In this document: positions 16,297 to 24,334 of the stretch, in pieces
Layout: each line of letters begins with the position of its first letter
Numbering within the stretch: the stretch's first letter is position 1
Source: Deltaproteobacteria bacterium
Lineage (GTDB): Bacteria; Chloroflexota; Dehalococcoidia; Dehalococcoidales; BS750m-G39
Length of the DNA: 64,000 bases
NCBI GenBank assembly: GCA_030603275.1
Contig: JAUVYB010000004.1
Span: 23,778-87,777 of the forward strand
Direction: 5' to 3'
Notes under the pieces: model-generated
The model's database searches: none
The model's input: only the letters and a program-made list of their open reading frames with translations
What the model was told of the DNA's origin: nothing
Translations under genes and position numbers: made by a program

Positions 16297-16530
16297 ATGA
16301 GAATGAAATATGATAGAGAAGCAGATGCTATTTACATACTATTCAGTGATAAGCCGTATGCCTATGGCAAAGATTTAGATAATGAAAGAAGGGTAGATTA
16401 CGATATAGACGGCAACGTAAGGGGTATAGAATTACTGTGTGTTAGCTCGGGTGTAATTACTGATGACTTGCCCAATAGAGCTGAAGTGGAACGATTCTTG
16501 TACGATAAAGGCATTAAAGTCTTTGCCTAA
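16297..16530 (+). CDS. DUF2283 protein, antitoxin-like partner
   Basis: ATG 16297 is preferred because gggggt lies six bases upstream; the product is 77 residues. The motif MKYDREADAIYILFSDKPYAYGKDLDNERRVDYDIDGNVRGIELL is the hallmark of DUF2283. Such genes are often coupled to DUF4258 genes, as here with a 14-base gap, and are predicted antitoxins. The AT-rich composition matches the upstream gene. A repeat island follows. Confidence 0.8.
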   Translation: MRMKYDREADAIYILFSDKPYAYGKDLDNERRVDYDIDGNVRGIELLCVSSGVITDDLPNRAEVERFLYDKGIKVFA

Positions 16531-16737
16531 ATCGGGGAAAGAGCAGAGTTTAAGAGGGGGCTGAAAGCCCCCTCTCTTTATTGGTGGCAAAAAAAGAGTC
16601 TAAAGAGGCGGAGCCTTTTTGGGTGGGGTAAAAAGGGCTTTAGCCCTACCTTAAAGGGCGGCGGGCGGGAATAGATATAAAACGGGGTGGGGCAAGAAAG
16701 ATTGGGGGGATGGGGGGGCTACCCTAAAGCTAAATCC
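16531..16737 (+). repeat. Repeat island 8 (reversed B stem, D fragment, C)
   Basis: A reversed second B stem (gtttaagagggggctgaaagccccctct) is at about 16549-16576 and could end transcription of the DUF pair. A D-like fragment, gcctttttgggtggggta, and an agggctttagccct stem follow. A full C is at about 16654-16692. Confidence 0.75.
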
Positions 16738-18033
16738 TCACTTTAAAGCCCGGCGCAGGATAGCGCCGCTAACCAGATACACAATAAGCCCCACGGCGAT
16801 GAGTATCCCGCCGAAGGAAGCCGCCCGCCAGCCGGTGTTAACGGCCAGAAGCACCGCCGTTACCAGCCCCAGCGACGGCATGAATATATCCAGGAAAACA
16901 TGCTTGAAGCCGGATAGCGTGCTTCCCCGGTTAAAGATCCTGAGGGCGGCGGCGTTGACCCCGGCGAAGGCGAGCAGGGTGGCGAAATTGGTGAACTCGG
17001 CGACATCCCTGATGTCATCGAAAACGGTGAACAGGCTGGCGAAAAAGCCCACCACGATAATTGCCAGCCATGGGGTGCGGCGCTCTTCGCCGATAACGCA
17101 GAAGACACCGGGCAAAGCCCCGGCGCAGGACATGGCCCACATCGCCCTTGACGCCGCCAGCAGCAGGAGCAGGACGGTGTTGGCCGTCGAGAAAAGCGCC
17201 ACCAGCGTCAGCGTCAGCCCGGCATTGCTCCCCAGCACCTGCGCCGCCACCAGAGCCAGTGGGGCGTCGGACTGCCCTAAAGTCTCCCAGTCCAGCACGC
17301 TGACCGCCGCTATCGAGACCAGTATATAAAGCAGGGTGCTTATCCCCAGCGCCAGCATAATGGCCCTGGGGAGGTCGCGCTGCGGGTTTTTCATCTCCTC
17401 TGAGAGGTTGGCCATGCCCTCAAAGCCCAGGTAGGCAAAGAAGACCAGCGACGCCGCCCCGATTGTCCCGGCCACACCCATCGGCATCTCCATGATGTTG
17501 ACCTCGCCGAAATGGGGCGCGCCGATAGCCACTATAAAGACCAGCCCGGCCACCTCGATGAAGGTGAGTATCCCGGCCAGCAGCGCCGATTCGCCGATGC
17601 CCAGAAAGACTATTATCGAGGAGACCAGCACCAGCCCGATTGCCACCGGCACTATCGGAGTGCCCAGCAGGTAATGGAGATAGCCGGCAAAGCCCAGCGC
17701 CACCGCCGCCGACGATATCACCACCGCCCATAAAATCAGCCACCCCGCCAGGAAAGCCAGCGAGGGCTTGAAAGCCATGCCGACAAACTGGAACTCGGGG
17801 GCGTTCTTGGGCCGCAGCTTCGAAAGTCGGGCATAAGAAAGCCCGGTCAGACCCGCCACCGCCGCCGCAATCAGGAAAGACAGCCAGACGGCGTTGCCCG
17901 CCTCCCCCGCCGCCTCCCCCGCCAGCACGTAGATGCCCGACCCCAGTATTACCCCGACGCCGGTAAGCGTGGTCACCCACAGCCCCAGGCGTCTCTTAAG
18001 CTGAGGTTCGGCGAGTTGGACAAGCTCAGTCAT
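16738..18033 (-). CDS. APC-superfamily amino-acid permease
   Basis: The 431-residue protein has about twelve membrane helices. Its first helix contains the APC signature TTLTGVGVILGSGIYVLAGEAAGEAG, where the unwound Gly-rich segment binds substrate. FFAYLGFEGMANLSEEMKNPQRDLPRAI is the conserved helix-6 region with its EE(M/V)KNPxR loop. Such carriers exchange or import amino acids or polyamines; the substrate is not predictable. It stands alone between a repeat island and an AT-rich gene. A GA/G-rich low-complexity tract (18060-18150) lies upstream. Confidence 0.9.
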   Translation of the reverse strand: MTELVQLAEPQLKRRLGLWVTTLTGVGVILGSGIYVLAGEAAGEAGNAVWLSFLIAAAVAGLTGLSYARLSKLRPKNAPEFQFVGMAFKPSLAFLAGWLILWAVVISSAAVALGFAGYLHYLLGTPIVPVAIGLVLVSSIIVFLGIGESALLAGILTFIEVAGLVFIVAIGAPHFGEVNIMEMPMGVAGTIGAASLVFFAYLGFEGMANLSEEMKNPQRDLPRAIMLALGISTLLYILVSIAAVSVLDWETLGQSDAPLALVAAQVLGSNAGLTLTLVALFSTANTVLLLLLAASRAMWAMSCAGALPGVFCVIGEERRTPWLAIIVVGFFASLFTVFDDIRDVAEFTNFATLLAFAGVNAAALRIFNRGSTLSGFKHVFLDIFMPSLGLVTAVLLAVNTGWRAASFGGILIAVGLIVYLVSGAILRRALK

Positions 18034-18217
18034 GGGCGATAGTCTCCTCGGTGTTTAGAGTAGCATAGAGGAGGGGGTTTGGTTAAGTCAAGGGTTTGGG
18101 GGGAGGGGGTTTGAGGGTTAAGGAGAGGGTGGGGGGAGGGAGAGTAGGAAGAAAGCGGTTGATTGACTAAAGACATTGTTGTACAAGCGTTAGCGATGTA
18201 GAATGTAAGTGTATAAA

Positions 18218-19426
18218 ATGGATGCCTTTGTTGTTCCACAGACTATCTTGAAACATGATAGAGTAAACGAAATACTAGGTGCTGACTGGCTAACACAACA
18301 AGTTGAAGCCATTCGTAAAGCCACTAAACAAAAAGCAGTATTACATCCCTCGAGAATGAGTCCAGCTTTTGGCTGGACTAATCACCCACTGGTATCAGAG
18401 GCTAAAAAGGGTGAGGGGTCACTAACACCCCTATTAGATAGTCTAGAAATGGATTTAACAGACATGGGGGATACTAAACTACCATCTAATATCAGAGATA
18501 GATTAAAGGATGACCACGATTGCAGTAAAACTGCCTATGAACTTAGAATTGCAGCAGGTTTCTCTCGTTTAGGTTATCAAATAACATGGCTTACTCCTCA
18601 AAGCCAACCTCATCCAGAATTCACAGCGTCTTCAACTGACTCAAATTCGATATCTGTTGAATGCAAGAAAAGAGATAAAAGCGACGGATATGAACAAGGC
18701 GGAGAAGTATTCTGGAGACATCTTCAATATAGTTTGAGAGTAAAAATGGAAGAGGCTTCGCTTAATTACTGGGTAAAAATAACTGGTCGGGATTTTAATT
18801 TAGAAGATATTGATTCGCTAGTTGCGGAAATAATCTCCGTCATTCAATCAAATGAATACGGTCAATTTGACAGTAGTACAGGGCATTACCATACCGACTA
18901 CACTAAGCTCTCAGATGCAGGTGAAAGCATTCCAGAGGAAATTGTGAACATGTTTCCGCGTGGAGTCATTGGAATTGATAAATACACCATACTGAAACGT
19001 AATAATAAGACAATGTTAAAGAACCCAAAGCTACTAAGACTAGAGATTACTGATGACCCAGAACACCGTGTGAAAGGTATTCTCAGAAATCTGAAAACAG
19101 CAGCACGTCAGGTCATTGAAGGACTTCCAAATCTAGTTTACTTAGATGTAAATATTCCAGAATACGAAAAAGAGAAGGAAGAATTTATAAACTATGTAGA
19201 AGCCGTGAGGCTGGAATTAACACAAAGGCACAGAAAAATATCCGCCGTAGTTATAACGAATATTTATCCAGCTCTTACCGTTAATGATTATTTAGGATGG
19301 CGTATTAGAACAGAATTGATTGAACATCCTAACCCATTGGTAAAATTTCCTAAAGGGTCGGTATTTCCAGGAGATGACTTTGGAACACAGTGGTTGCCGG
19401 GAATACCATCTGTTCAAGTATCTTAA
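18218..19426 (+). CDS. AT-rich PD-(D/E)XK nuclease-like protein, unknown
   Basis: The protein is about 402 residues from ATG 18218 (the ORF track begins at GTG 18209). The segment YELRIAAGFSRLGYQITWLTPQSQPHPEFTA..SISVECKKRD has the order Glu, PE(D/E), (D/E)xK typical of PD-(D/E)XK nuclease folds, with VECKK as the catalytic strand. The C-terminal half resembles no family I know. Its AT-rich codon use contrasts with the GC-rich genes on both sides, so it was probably acquired. A restriction or defence role is possible but inferred; no methyltransferase partner is adjacent. Confidence 0.6.
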   Translation: MDAFVVPQTILKHDRVNEILGADWLTQQVEAIRKATKQKAVLHPSRMSPAFGWTNHPLVSEAKKGEGSLTPLLDSLEMDLTDMGDTKLPSNIRDRLKDDHDCSKTAYELRIAAGFSRLGYQITWLTPQSQPHPEFTASSTDSNSISVECKKRDKSDGYEQGGEVFWRHLQYSLRVKMEEASLNYWVKITGRDFNLEDIDSLVAEIISVIQSNEYGQFDSSTGHYHTDYTKLSDAGESIPEEIVNMFPRGVIGIDKYTILKRNNKTMLKNPKLLRLEITDDPEHRVKGILRNLKTAARQVIEGLPNLVYLDVNIPEYEKEKEEFINYVEAVRLELTQRHRKISAVVITNIYPALTVNDYLGWRIRTELIEHPNPLVKFPKGSVFPGDDFGTQWLPGIPSVQVS

Positions 19427-19580
19427 TGGGGCGAAGGGGCAAAAAAGAGAGTCTAAGAGAGGCAAAGCCTTTTTGGGCGGGGTAAGAAAGGGCTAATCCA
19501 AGGGGGTGTTTAAGAGGGGGCAAAGCCCCCTCTTTACCTTAAAGGGCGGCGGGCGGGCATAGATATAAAACGGGGCGGGG
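19427..19580 (+). repeat. Repeat island 9 (reversed B stem and C)
   Basis: After the AT-rich gene come a D-like piece (gcctttttgggcggggta), a reversed second B stem (gtgtttaagagggggc-aaa-gccccctct, about 19506-19533) and module C (19541-19580). From 19581 to 19719 there is ordinary intergenic DNA with tacaat near 19685, a possible -10 element for the tubulin-like gene. Confidence 0.75.
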
Positions 19581-19719
19581 CTTTAAAGCCACAATTCTTT
19601 CATCCTGTCACCATTATCCCAAATCACCAATATCATAACCCTATTCAGGTAAAAGCCCTCTGGCATTTTTCTGCCCTTTATGCTACAATTGTCAGTACAG
19701 GAAAGCCAGGGGGTGCGAC

Positions 19720-20892
19720 ATGAAACTGACCGTCGTCGGGCTGGGGCGGGGCGGGGGTAAGATTGCCGATGAATTTGCCCACCTGAACAAAAAAGCCAGG
19801 GCCAGGCGGGGCTTAGAGATAATCACCGACGCCTTTGCCGTCGACACCGACCCGGCTGACCTGAACAGCCTGCGCGCCATAAAGCACGACCTCCAGCACA
19901 GAATCCTCATTGAAAGCGAGAAGACAGACGGGAGCGGAACCGTCCAGATGAGCGAAATCGGCGCCGAAATAGCCATGGAAAACAGCAACAGGGTCCTCGA
20001 CGCCATAAGAGCCGCCGGGCGGCTCTTCGATACCGACGCCTTCCTGCTTACTGCCAGCGTCGTCGGCGGCACCGGCTCCGGCGGCATGCCGGTAATGGCG
20101 CAGGCCCTGAAGGACTGCTACCACGATAAACCGGTATACGCCCTGGCCATCCTCCCCTTCCTGGACGAGGAGGCCGAGGAAGAACGCATTACCTATAACG
20201 CCGCCATATCGCTCAAGTCTATCTATTCCGTGGCCGATGCCGTATTCGTGGCTGACAACCAGCAGTACATCACCAGAGACACCACCTTGAGGGACAAGCC
20301 GGCCAGGATTAACGAGCTGATAGTGGCGCCGTTCTACGACCTGCTCTGCGCCGGCGAAGAGGAAAAGACGAAGTACATCGGGGCGAGCATGGCCGACTTC
20401 GGCAATATAAGAGAGACGCTCACCGGATGGACCGCCATCGGTTGCGGGCGAGCGCCGCTGCCTTCCAGAGGGCTATTCAGCAGGTGGCGCAGTTTCAGGG
20501 ACAAGAGCGCTGACAGGCAGGCGGGCGTTCAGGCGGCGGAGGCGGCCATAAGCCAGCTGCCGGTTGACTGCCAGCCGGCGGACGCGGAAAGAGCCTTATA
20601 CCTGGTCACGGCGCCGGCGGCGGATATGAGGCCGGAGCTGTTCCATGAGACGGGCGGCTTCCTCAAAAGTGTGGCGCGGGGGGCAGTGCTCAGGAGCTGT
20701 GACTATCCCCGGGGGAGGGGCGAGATGGAGGTGACGGTGGTCTTCTCCGGGCTAACCTCTATAGAGAGGATAAAGGGATACTACGACATCGTGGGCGGCC
20801 TGGTGCGCAAGGTAAAGACGAGGCAGGCGGAAGCCGAAAAGAAAGCCAGGGCCATGGAAGCGGCGGCCAGGAAAATACCCTCGCTGCTATAA
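19720..20892 (+). CDS. CetZ-like tubulin/FtsZ-superfamily GTPase
   Basis: The 390-residue protein carries the tubulin signature GGTGSGG at residues 116-122. Its N-terminal phosphate loop is VVGLGRGGGKIADEF (residues 5-19), and the probable T7 loop is ASMADFGNI with Asp226. The pattern EIGAEIAMENSNRVLDAIR..DAFLLTASVVGGTGSGG..PVYALAILPFLDEE, and ERALYLVTAP..CDYPRGRGEMEVTVVFSGLTSIERIK near the end, follows the order seen in archaeal CetZ proteins rather than FtsZ. Such proteins polymerise with GTP and act in cell shape or division. The C-terminal tail is helical and basic. A gggggtg SD precedes ATG 19720. Confidence 0.8.
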   Translation: MKLTVVGLGRGGGKIADEFAHLNKKARARRGLEIITDAFAVDTDPADLNSLRAIKHDLQHRILIESEKTDGSGTVQMSEIGAEIAMENSNRVLDAIRAAGRLFDTDAFLLTASVVGGTGSGGMPVMAQALKDCYHDKPVYALAILPFLDEEAEEERITYNAAISLKSIYSVADAVFVADNQQYITRDTTLRDKPARINELIVAPFYDLLCAGEEEKTKYIGASMADFGNIRETLTGWTAIGCGRAPLPSRGLFSRWRSFRDKSADRQAGVQAAEAAISQLPVDCQPADAERALYLVTAPAADMRPELFHETGGFLKSVARGAVLRSCDYPRGRGEMEVTVVFSGLTSIERIKGYYDIVGGLVRKVKTRQAEAEKKARAMEAAARKIPSLL

Positions 20893-20949
20893 AGCGGTTA
20901 ACCCACGCCTGTTTACGGTGCACCTCTACGATATTTTCCCCGGCGGGTA

Positions 20950-20978
20950 TTTACGAACCTCCATCGGTGTAATATAAT
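20950..20978 (+). promoter_or_regulatory. Promoter for membrane-protein gene at 21009
   Basis: TTTACG at 20950-20955, a 17-base spacer and a perfect TATAAT at 20973-20978. The gene starts 30 bases later behind ggaggtg. Confidence 0.6.
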
Positions 20979-21008
20979 GCCAGCAAACACCAATGTGGAG
21001 GTGCCGCC

Positions 21009-21395
21009 ATGGGGAATAACGCTAAGGTGGGAGGAATTCTGTCCATCGTTTCCGGGGGGTTTGGAGTTCTTGGCTTAGGCTGGATGGTTCTCATGATATG
21101 GATGTTCAACTTCATGCTCACTATGCCACAGTCATATGACCCCATGGCTCCCCTATTTCCCCAGGAAATGTTCCAATTCATGGCGATTTTCTACGGCGCC
21201 ATGGGCCTGATAATGGCCCTCATCGGCGCACTGGGCATAGTCGGCGGCGTGTTTGCCCTGAAGAAGAAGCACTGGGCACTGGCCCTGGCCGGGGCTATAG
21301 CCGGTACCGTCACCTTCTTTCCCTGCGGGATACCGGCCGTTATATTCGTCTGCCTGGGTAAGGAGGAGTTCACGGCAGCGGAGCCGCCTCTCTAA
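21009..21395 (+). CDS. Small multi-helix membrane protein
   Basis: The 128-residue protein has about three or four membrane helices (GGILSIVSGGFGVLGLGWMVLMIWMF; FMAIFYGAMGLIMALIGALGIVGGVFAL; LALAGAIAGTVTFFPCGIPAVIFVCL). The composition and G-V-F-A-L-K-K-K-H-W loop resemble small DUF4064-like membrane proteins, but I do not assign a family. Start ATG 21009 follows a ggaggtg SD. Its stop overlaps the convergent GTPase stop by three bases. Confidence 0.7.
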   Translation: MGNNAKVGGILSIVSGGFGVLGLGWMVLMIWMFNFMLTMPQSYDPMAPLFPQEMFQFMAIFYGAMGLIMALIGALGIVGGVFALKKKHWALALAGAIAGTVTFFPCGIPAVIFVCLGKEEFTAAEPPL

Positions 21396-22372
21396 AGGTG
21401 TAATTCTATTATATCACCGTCCTCCAGGATATGGTCTCTCTTAGCCATGACGCCGTCGTGCTTTCCCGAGCCCCAGATGCGGGCGAACTTCATCCCGGCG
21501 GCGAAGTCCTTGTGCACCTCGGCGGCGGCGTCAGCCAGTGTGCTGCCCCGGTCAATTACGATGGGGTCGCTGAAATCGGCCTTACTGCCCGGCGCTTTGG
21601 TATAGACCCGTATAATATCCAGCACTTCGTAGATTTTAGCCTTAAGCTCCTCCAGGCCTGTCCCCTGTTTGGCCGAAACGGCGATAACGGGGAACCGCCC
21701 TTCGTATTCAGCCTTTAGAGCAGCGTAATTCTGGCTGGCGCCATCAAGGTCAAGCTTGTTGCCGATAATGAGCGCCTTCCGGTGCCAGATGGTGAACTCC
21801 GGGTCATCCCCCACCCCACCATCACCGAGGACTATTCTCATCTTTTTCAACTGGGCAATAATAGCTTCCATCTGCTCCAGCGGGTTCCGGGACAGGTCCA
21901 GCATGATGAGCAGGACGTCCGCCTGCCTGAGCAGTGGCGGCAGCCAGAACTGGATGGCCTGATGCACCAGTGGCGGGGTATCGAGCATCTGGATTTTTAT
22001 ATTCTCGAACTCCATCATGCCCGGTGTGGCACTGTGAGTGGTGAAGGGGTATTCGGCGACGGGCGGGGAGGCGTTGGTGATGGTTGAAATAAGCTGGGAC
22101 TTGCCGGAGTTGGGCAGGCCGATGACGGCTACCTGGGCGGCCCCCTCTTTTTCGATAACCATTGATGCCCGCCGGGCGCCGCTCTTCTTGGCGGCCAGCT
22201 GGTTGAGCTTGGCAATCCGGGTCCTCAGCTCGGCGCGGAGGTGGTCGGTGCCCTTGTGCTTGGGCATGATAGCCAGCATCTCTTCCAGGGCGGCTATCTT
22301 CTCCATCGGGTCTTTAGCCTCCCGGAAGTTCTTTTCGGCGTCAAAGTATTGCGGCGGCAGGTTAGCCGGCAT
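21392..22372 (-). CDS. DRG/Obg-like GTPase with TGS domain
   Basis: The 326-residue protein has a helical N-terminal part, a G domain with G1 GLPNSGKS (residues 85-92), G4 NKLD and G5 SAK, and a C-terminal TGS domain (SDPIVIDRGSTLADAAAEVHKDF..DHILEDGDIIELH). This layout matches DRG-type GTPases, which act with ribosomes or tRNA in eukaryotes and archaea. The G3 motif reads DTPP rather than DxPG, a change at a position that normally senses nucleotide. It lies six bases after uvrC on the same strand. Confidence 0.85.
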   Translation of the reverse strand: MPANLPPQYFDAEKNFREAKDPMEKIAALEEMLAIMPKHKGTDHLRAELRTRIAKLNQLAAKKSGARRASMVIEKEGAAQVAVIGLPNSGKSQLISTITNASPPVAEYPFTTHSATPGMMEFENIKIQMLDTPPLVHQAIQFWLPPLLRQADVLLIMLDLSRNPLEQMEAIIAQLKKMRIVLGDGGVGDDPEFTIWHRKALIIGNKLDLDGASQNYAALKAEYEGRFPVIAVSAKQGTGLEELKAKIYEVLDIIRVYTKAPGSKADFSDPIVIDRGSTLADAAAEVHKDFAAGMKFARIWGSGKHDGVMAKRDHILEDGDIIELHL

Positions 22373-22378
22373 TATCTT

Positions 22379-24196
22379 TTATAAAAACTCCTTTATCTTT
22401 TTAGCCAGTTTCAGGGTAATGCCTTTAGCGGTAGCCAGCTCCTCAAGCGGAGCCTCCCTTATAGCCTTGACCGAGCCGAACTGGCGGATTAAAGCCCGCT
22501 TGCGCCCTGGCCCGATGCCGGGAACAGTATCCAGCGCCGAGGCGAAGGCCTGCTTTTGGCGCACCCTCCGGTGATAGCCCAGGGCAAAGCGGTGCGCTTC
22601 GTCCCGGAGGCGCTGTAAAAGCTGGAGGCCGGGGGATGAGCGGGGTAAAACCACGGGCCTGGATTTTTTGGGGATAAAAATCTCCTCGTTTTCCTTGGCC
22701 AGACCGGCGGCGGGGATAGAGTCAGCCCCCATTTCCTTCATAGCAGCCAGGGCGGCGCTGAGCTGTCCCTTGCCCCCGTCGATGAGGACGAGGTCGGGCA
22801 TGGCCGCCCATGTGCCCGAGGCATCGCCGCCCCGCTTGAAGCGCCTTTTGAGCACCTCGCCGAGCATGGCGTAGTCGTCAATGCCGGCGACGGTCTTAAT
22901 CCTAAAACGCCTATAATTAGAGGGCTTGGGCCTGCCCTGCTCGAAGACGACCATGCTGCCCACGGCGGCGGCCCCCTGGATATCCGATATATCGTAGCCT
23001 TCTATGCGGGCGGGGAGGCGGGGTAGCTCAAGCTCCCGCTTTATTTCTTCCAGCGCCGCCGATACGGCTTTAGGCGAGGCGAACTGCTTAATTTTTAAAT
23101 GCTCCAGCCCCTCCCGGGCGTTTTCGGCAACGATACCGACCAGCTGCTTCTTGTTGCCCCGGCGGGGCACCTGAATATTTACCCGGCTCCCCCGCCTGGC
23201 CCGCAGCCAGTCCCGGAGCACGGCCGCGTCCTCCGCCGGGTGCTGGAGTAACAGCAAGGGGGGGATGTGGGGGGCGGAGGCGTAAAACTGCTTGATGAAG
23301 CTGGCCATTACCTGCCCCGGCTCCTCGTAGCGGGTGCCCCGCAGTAGAAAGCTCTCCCGGCCGATGAGCTTGCCGCCCCTTATAAAGAAGACCTGTACGT
23401 AAGCCTGGTCTTTATCCTCAACGAAGGCGATGACATCCTGCTCCCCCTTTACCGTGGCGGCGATTCTCTGCCCCTCGATAACCTGCTCCACCGCCTGAAT
23501 CTGGTCCCTCAAGCGGGCGGCTTTTTCGAAGTCCATAGCTTCCGCCGCCTGCGCCATCCGGGCTTTAAGCTGCTTGACTATCTTTTCCTGCCTGCCCTCC
23601 AGGAAGAGGACTACCTGCCTGATGACCCCGGCGTACTCCCGGCGGCTGACCAGGCCGATACAGGGAGCCAGGCAGTGCCCGATGTCATACTCAAGGCAGG
23701 CCCTAGTATCGGTGCCGGTGATGGGACTGGAGCAGGAGCGGAAGGGGAAAATCCCCTTGAGCAGCTTGAGCGTCCGGCGTATTGATCCGGCACTGGCAAA
23801 GGGGCCGAAGTAGCGCCCCCCGTTTTCCTCCAGGCGGCGGGTGATGTGCACCCGGGGCCAGTCCTCGCCTAAATCTATCTTTAAATAGGGGAAGGTCTTA
23901 TCGTCCTTAAGGCTGACATTGTAGCGGGGGTGGTGCCGCTTTATCAGGTTAAGCTCTAAGATTAGCGCCTCCTGCTCCGAGGCGGTGACGAAGTATTCCA
24001 GGTCGGCGATTTTAGCCACCATGCGCCCGATTTTGGGCGTCAGCTTCTGCCCGGCGCCGAAATACGAGCCTACCCGGTGGCGCAGGTTGGCCGCCTTGCC
24101 CGCATAGATAATAGTGCCATCGGCGTCTTTAAAGAGATAGACGCCGGGACGAAAGGGCAGCCCTTTTATCTGCTCGGTTATATAGCCTGCCGTCAT
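22379..24196 (-). CDS. uvrC: UvrC, excinuclease ABC subunit C
   Basis: The 605-residue nuclease of nucleotide-excision repair makes both incisions around a UvrAB-bound lesion. The N-terminal GIY-YIG domain is visible (GVYLFKDADGTIIYAGKAANLRHRVGSYF). A UVR motif follows near residue 205 (ARMAQAAEAMDFEKAARLRDQIQAVE). Next are the RNase H-like domain (IEGYDISDIQGAAAVGSMVVFEQGRP; PDLVLIDGGKGQLSAA) and a C-terminal helix-hairpin-helix pair (LDTVPGIGPGRKRALIRQFGSVKAIREA). Length is normal. No uvrA or uvrB in the window. Confidence 0.97.
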   Translation of the reverse strand: MTAGYITEQIKGLPFRPGVYLFKDADGTIIYAGKAANLRHRVGSYFGAGQKLTPKIGRMVAKIADLEYFVTASEQEALILELNLIKRHHPRYNVSLKDDKTFPYLKIDLGEDWPRVHITRRLEENGGRYFGPFASAGSIRRTLKLLKGIFPFRSCSSPITGTDTRACLEYDIGHCLAPCIGLVSRREYAGVIRQVVLFLEGRQEKIVKQLKARMAQAAEAMDFEKAARLRDQIQAVEQVIEGQRIAATVKGEQDVIAFVEDKDQAYVQVFFIRGGKLIGRESFLLRGTRYEEPGQVMASFIKQFYASAPHIPPLLLLQHPAEDAAVLRDWLRARRGSRVNIQVPRRGNKKQLVGIVAENAREGLEHLKIKQFASPKAVSAALEEIKRELELPRLPARIEGYDISDIQGAAAVGSMVVFEQGRPKPSNYRRFRIKTVAGIDDYAMLGEVLKRRFKRGGDASGTWAAMPDLVLIDGGKGQLSAALAAMKEMGADSIPAAGLAKENEEIFIPKKSRPVVLPRSSPGLQLLQRLRDEAHRFALGYHRRVRQKQAFASALDTVPGIGPGRKRALIRQFGSVKAIREAPLEELATAKGITLKLAKKIKEFL

Positions 24197-24269
24197 ACAG
24201 ATTTATTGTAGCATAGCCCATGCGGGGGGCAAAGTCCTCCCTTTGTTGACAGCTGTCCTGCCCCCACCC

Positions 24270-24297
24270 TTGACAAATTCGCCCGTTGGTATATCAT
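24270..24297 (+). promoter_or_regulatory. Promoter for beta-helix surface protein
   Basis: TTGACA at 24270-24275 with TATCAT at 24292-24297 (16-base spacer), 38 bases before ATG 24335, which has a ggggggt ribosome site. Confidence 0.5.
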
Positions 24298-24334
24298 AGA
24301 GCTTAATAGAGTTTTGGCTCAAGGGGGGTATTAA

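Noticed and set aside
17420-17980. ORF 17420..17980 minus, Gly-rich
   Set aside because: A shadow frame of the APC permease; low complexity and no start signal.
13734-20892. A complete prophage
   Set aside because: Only terminase genes are phage-like; no structural, lysis or integrase genes accompany them, and the permease and tubulin-like genes do not belong to a phage module.
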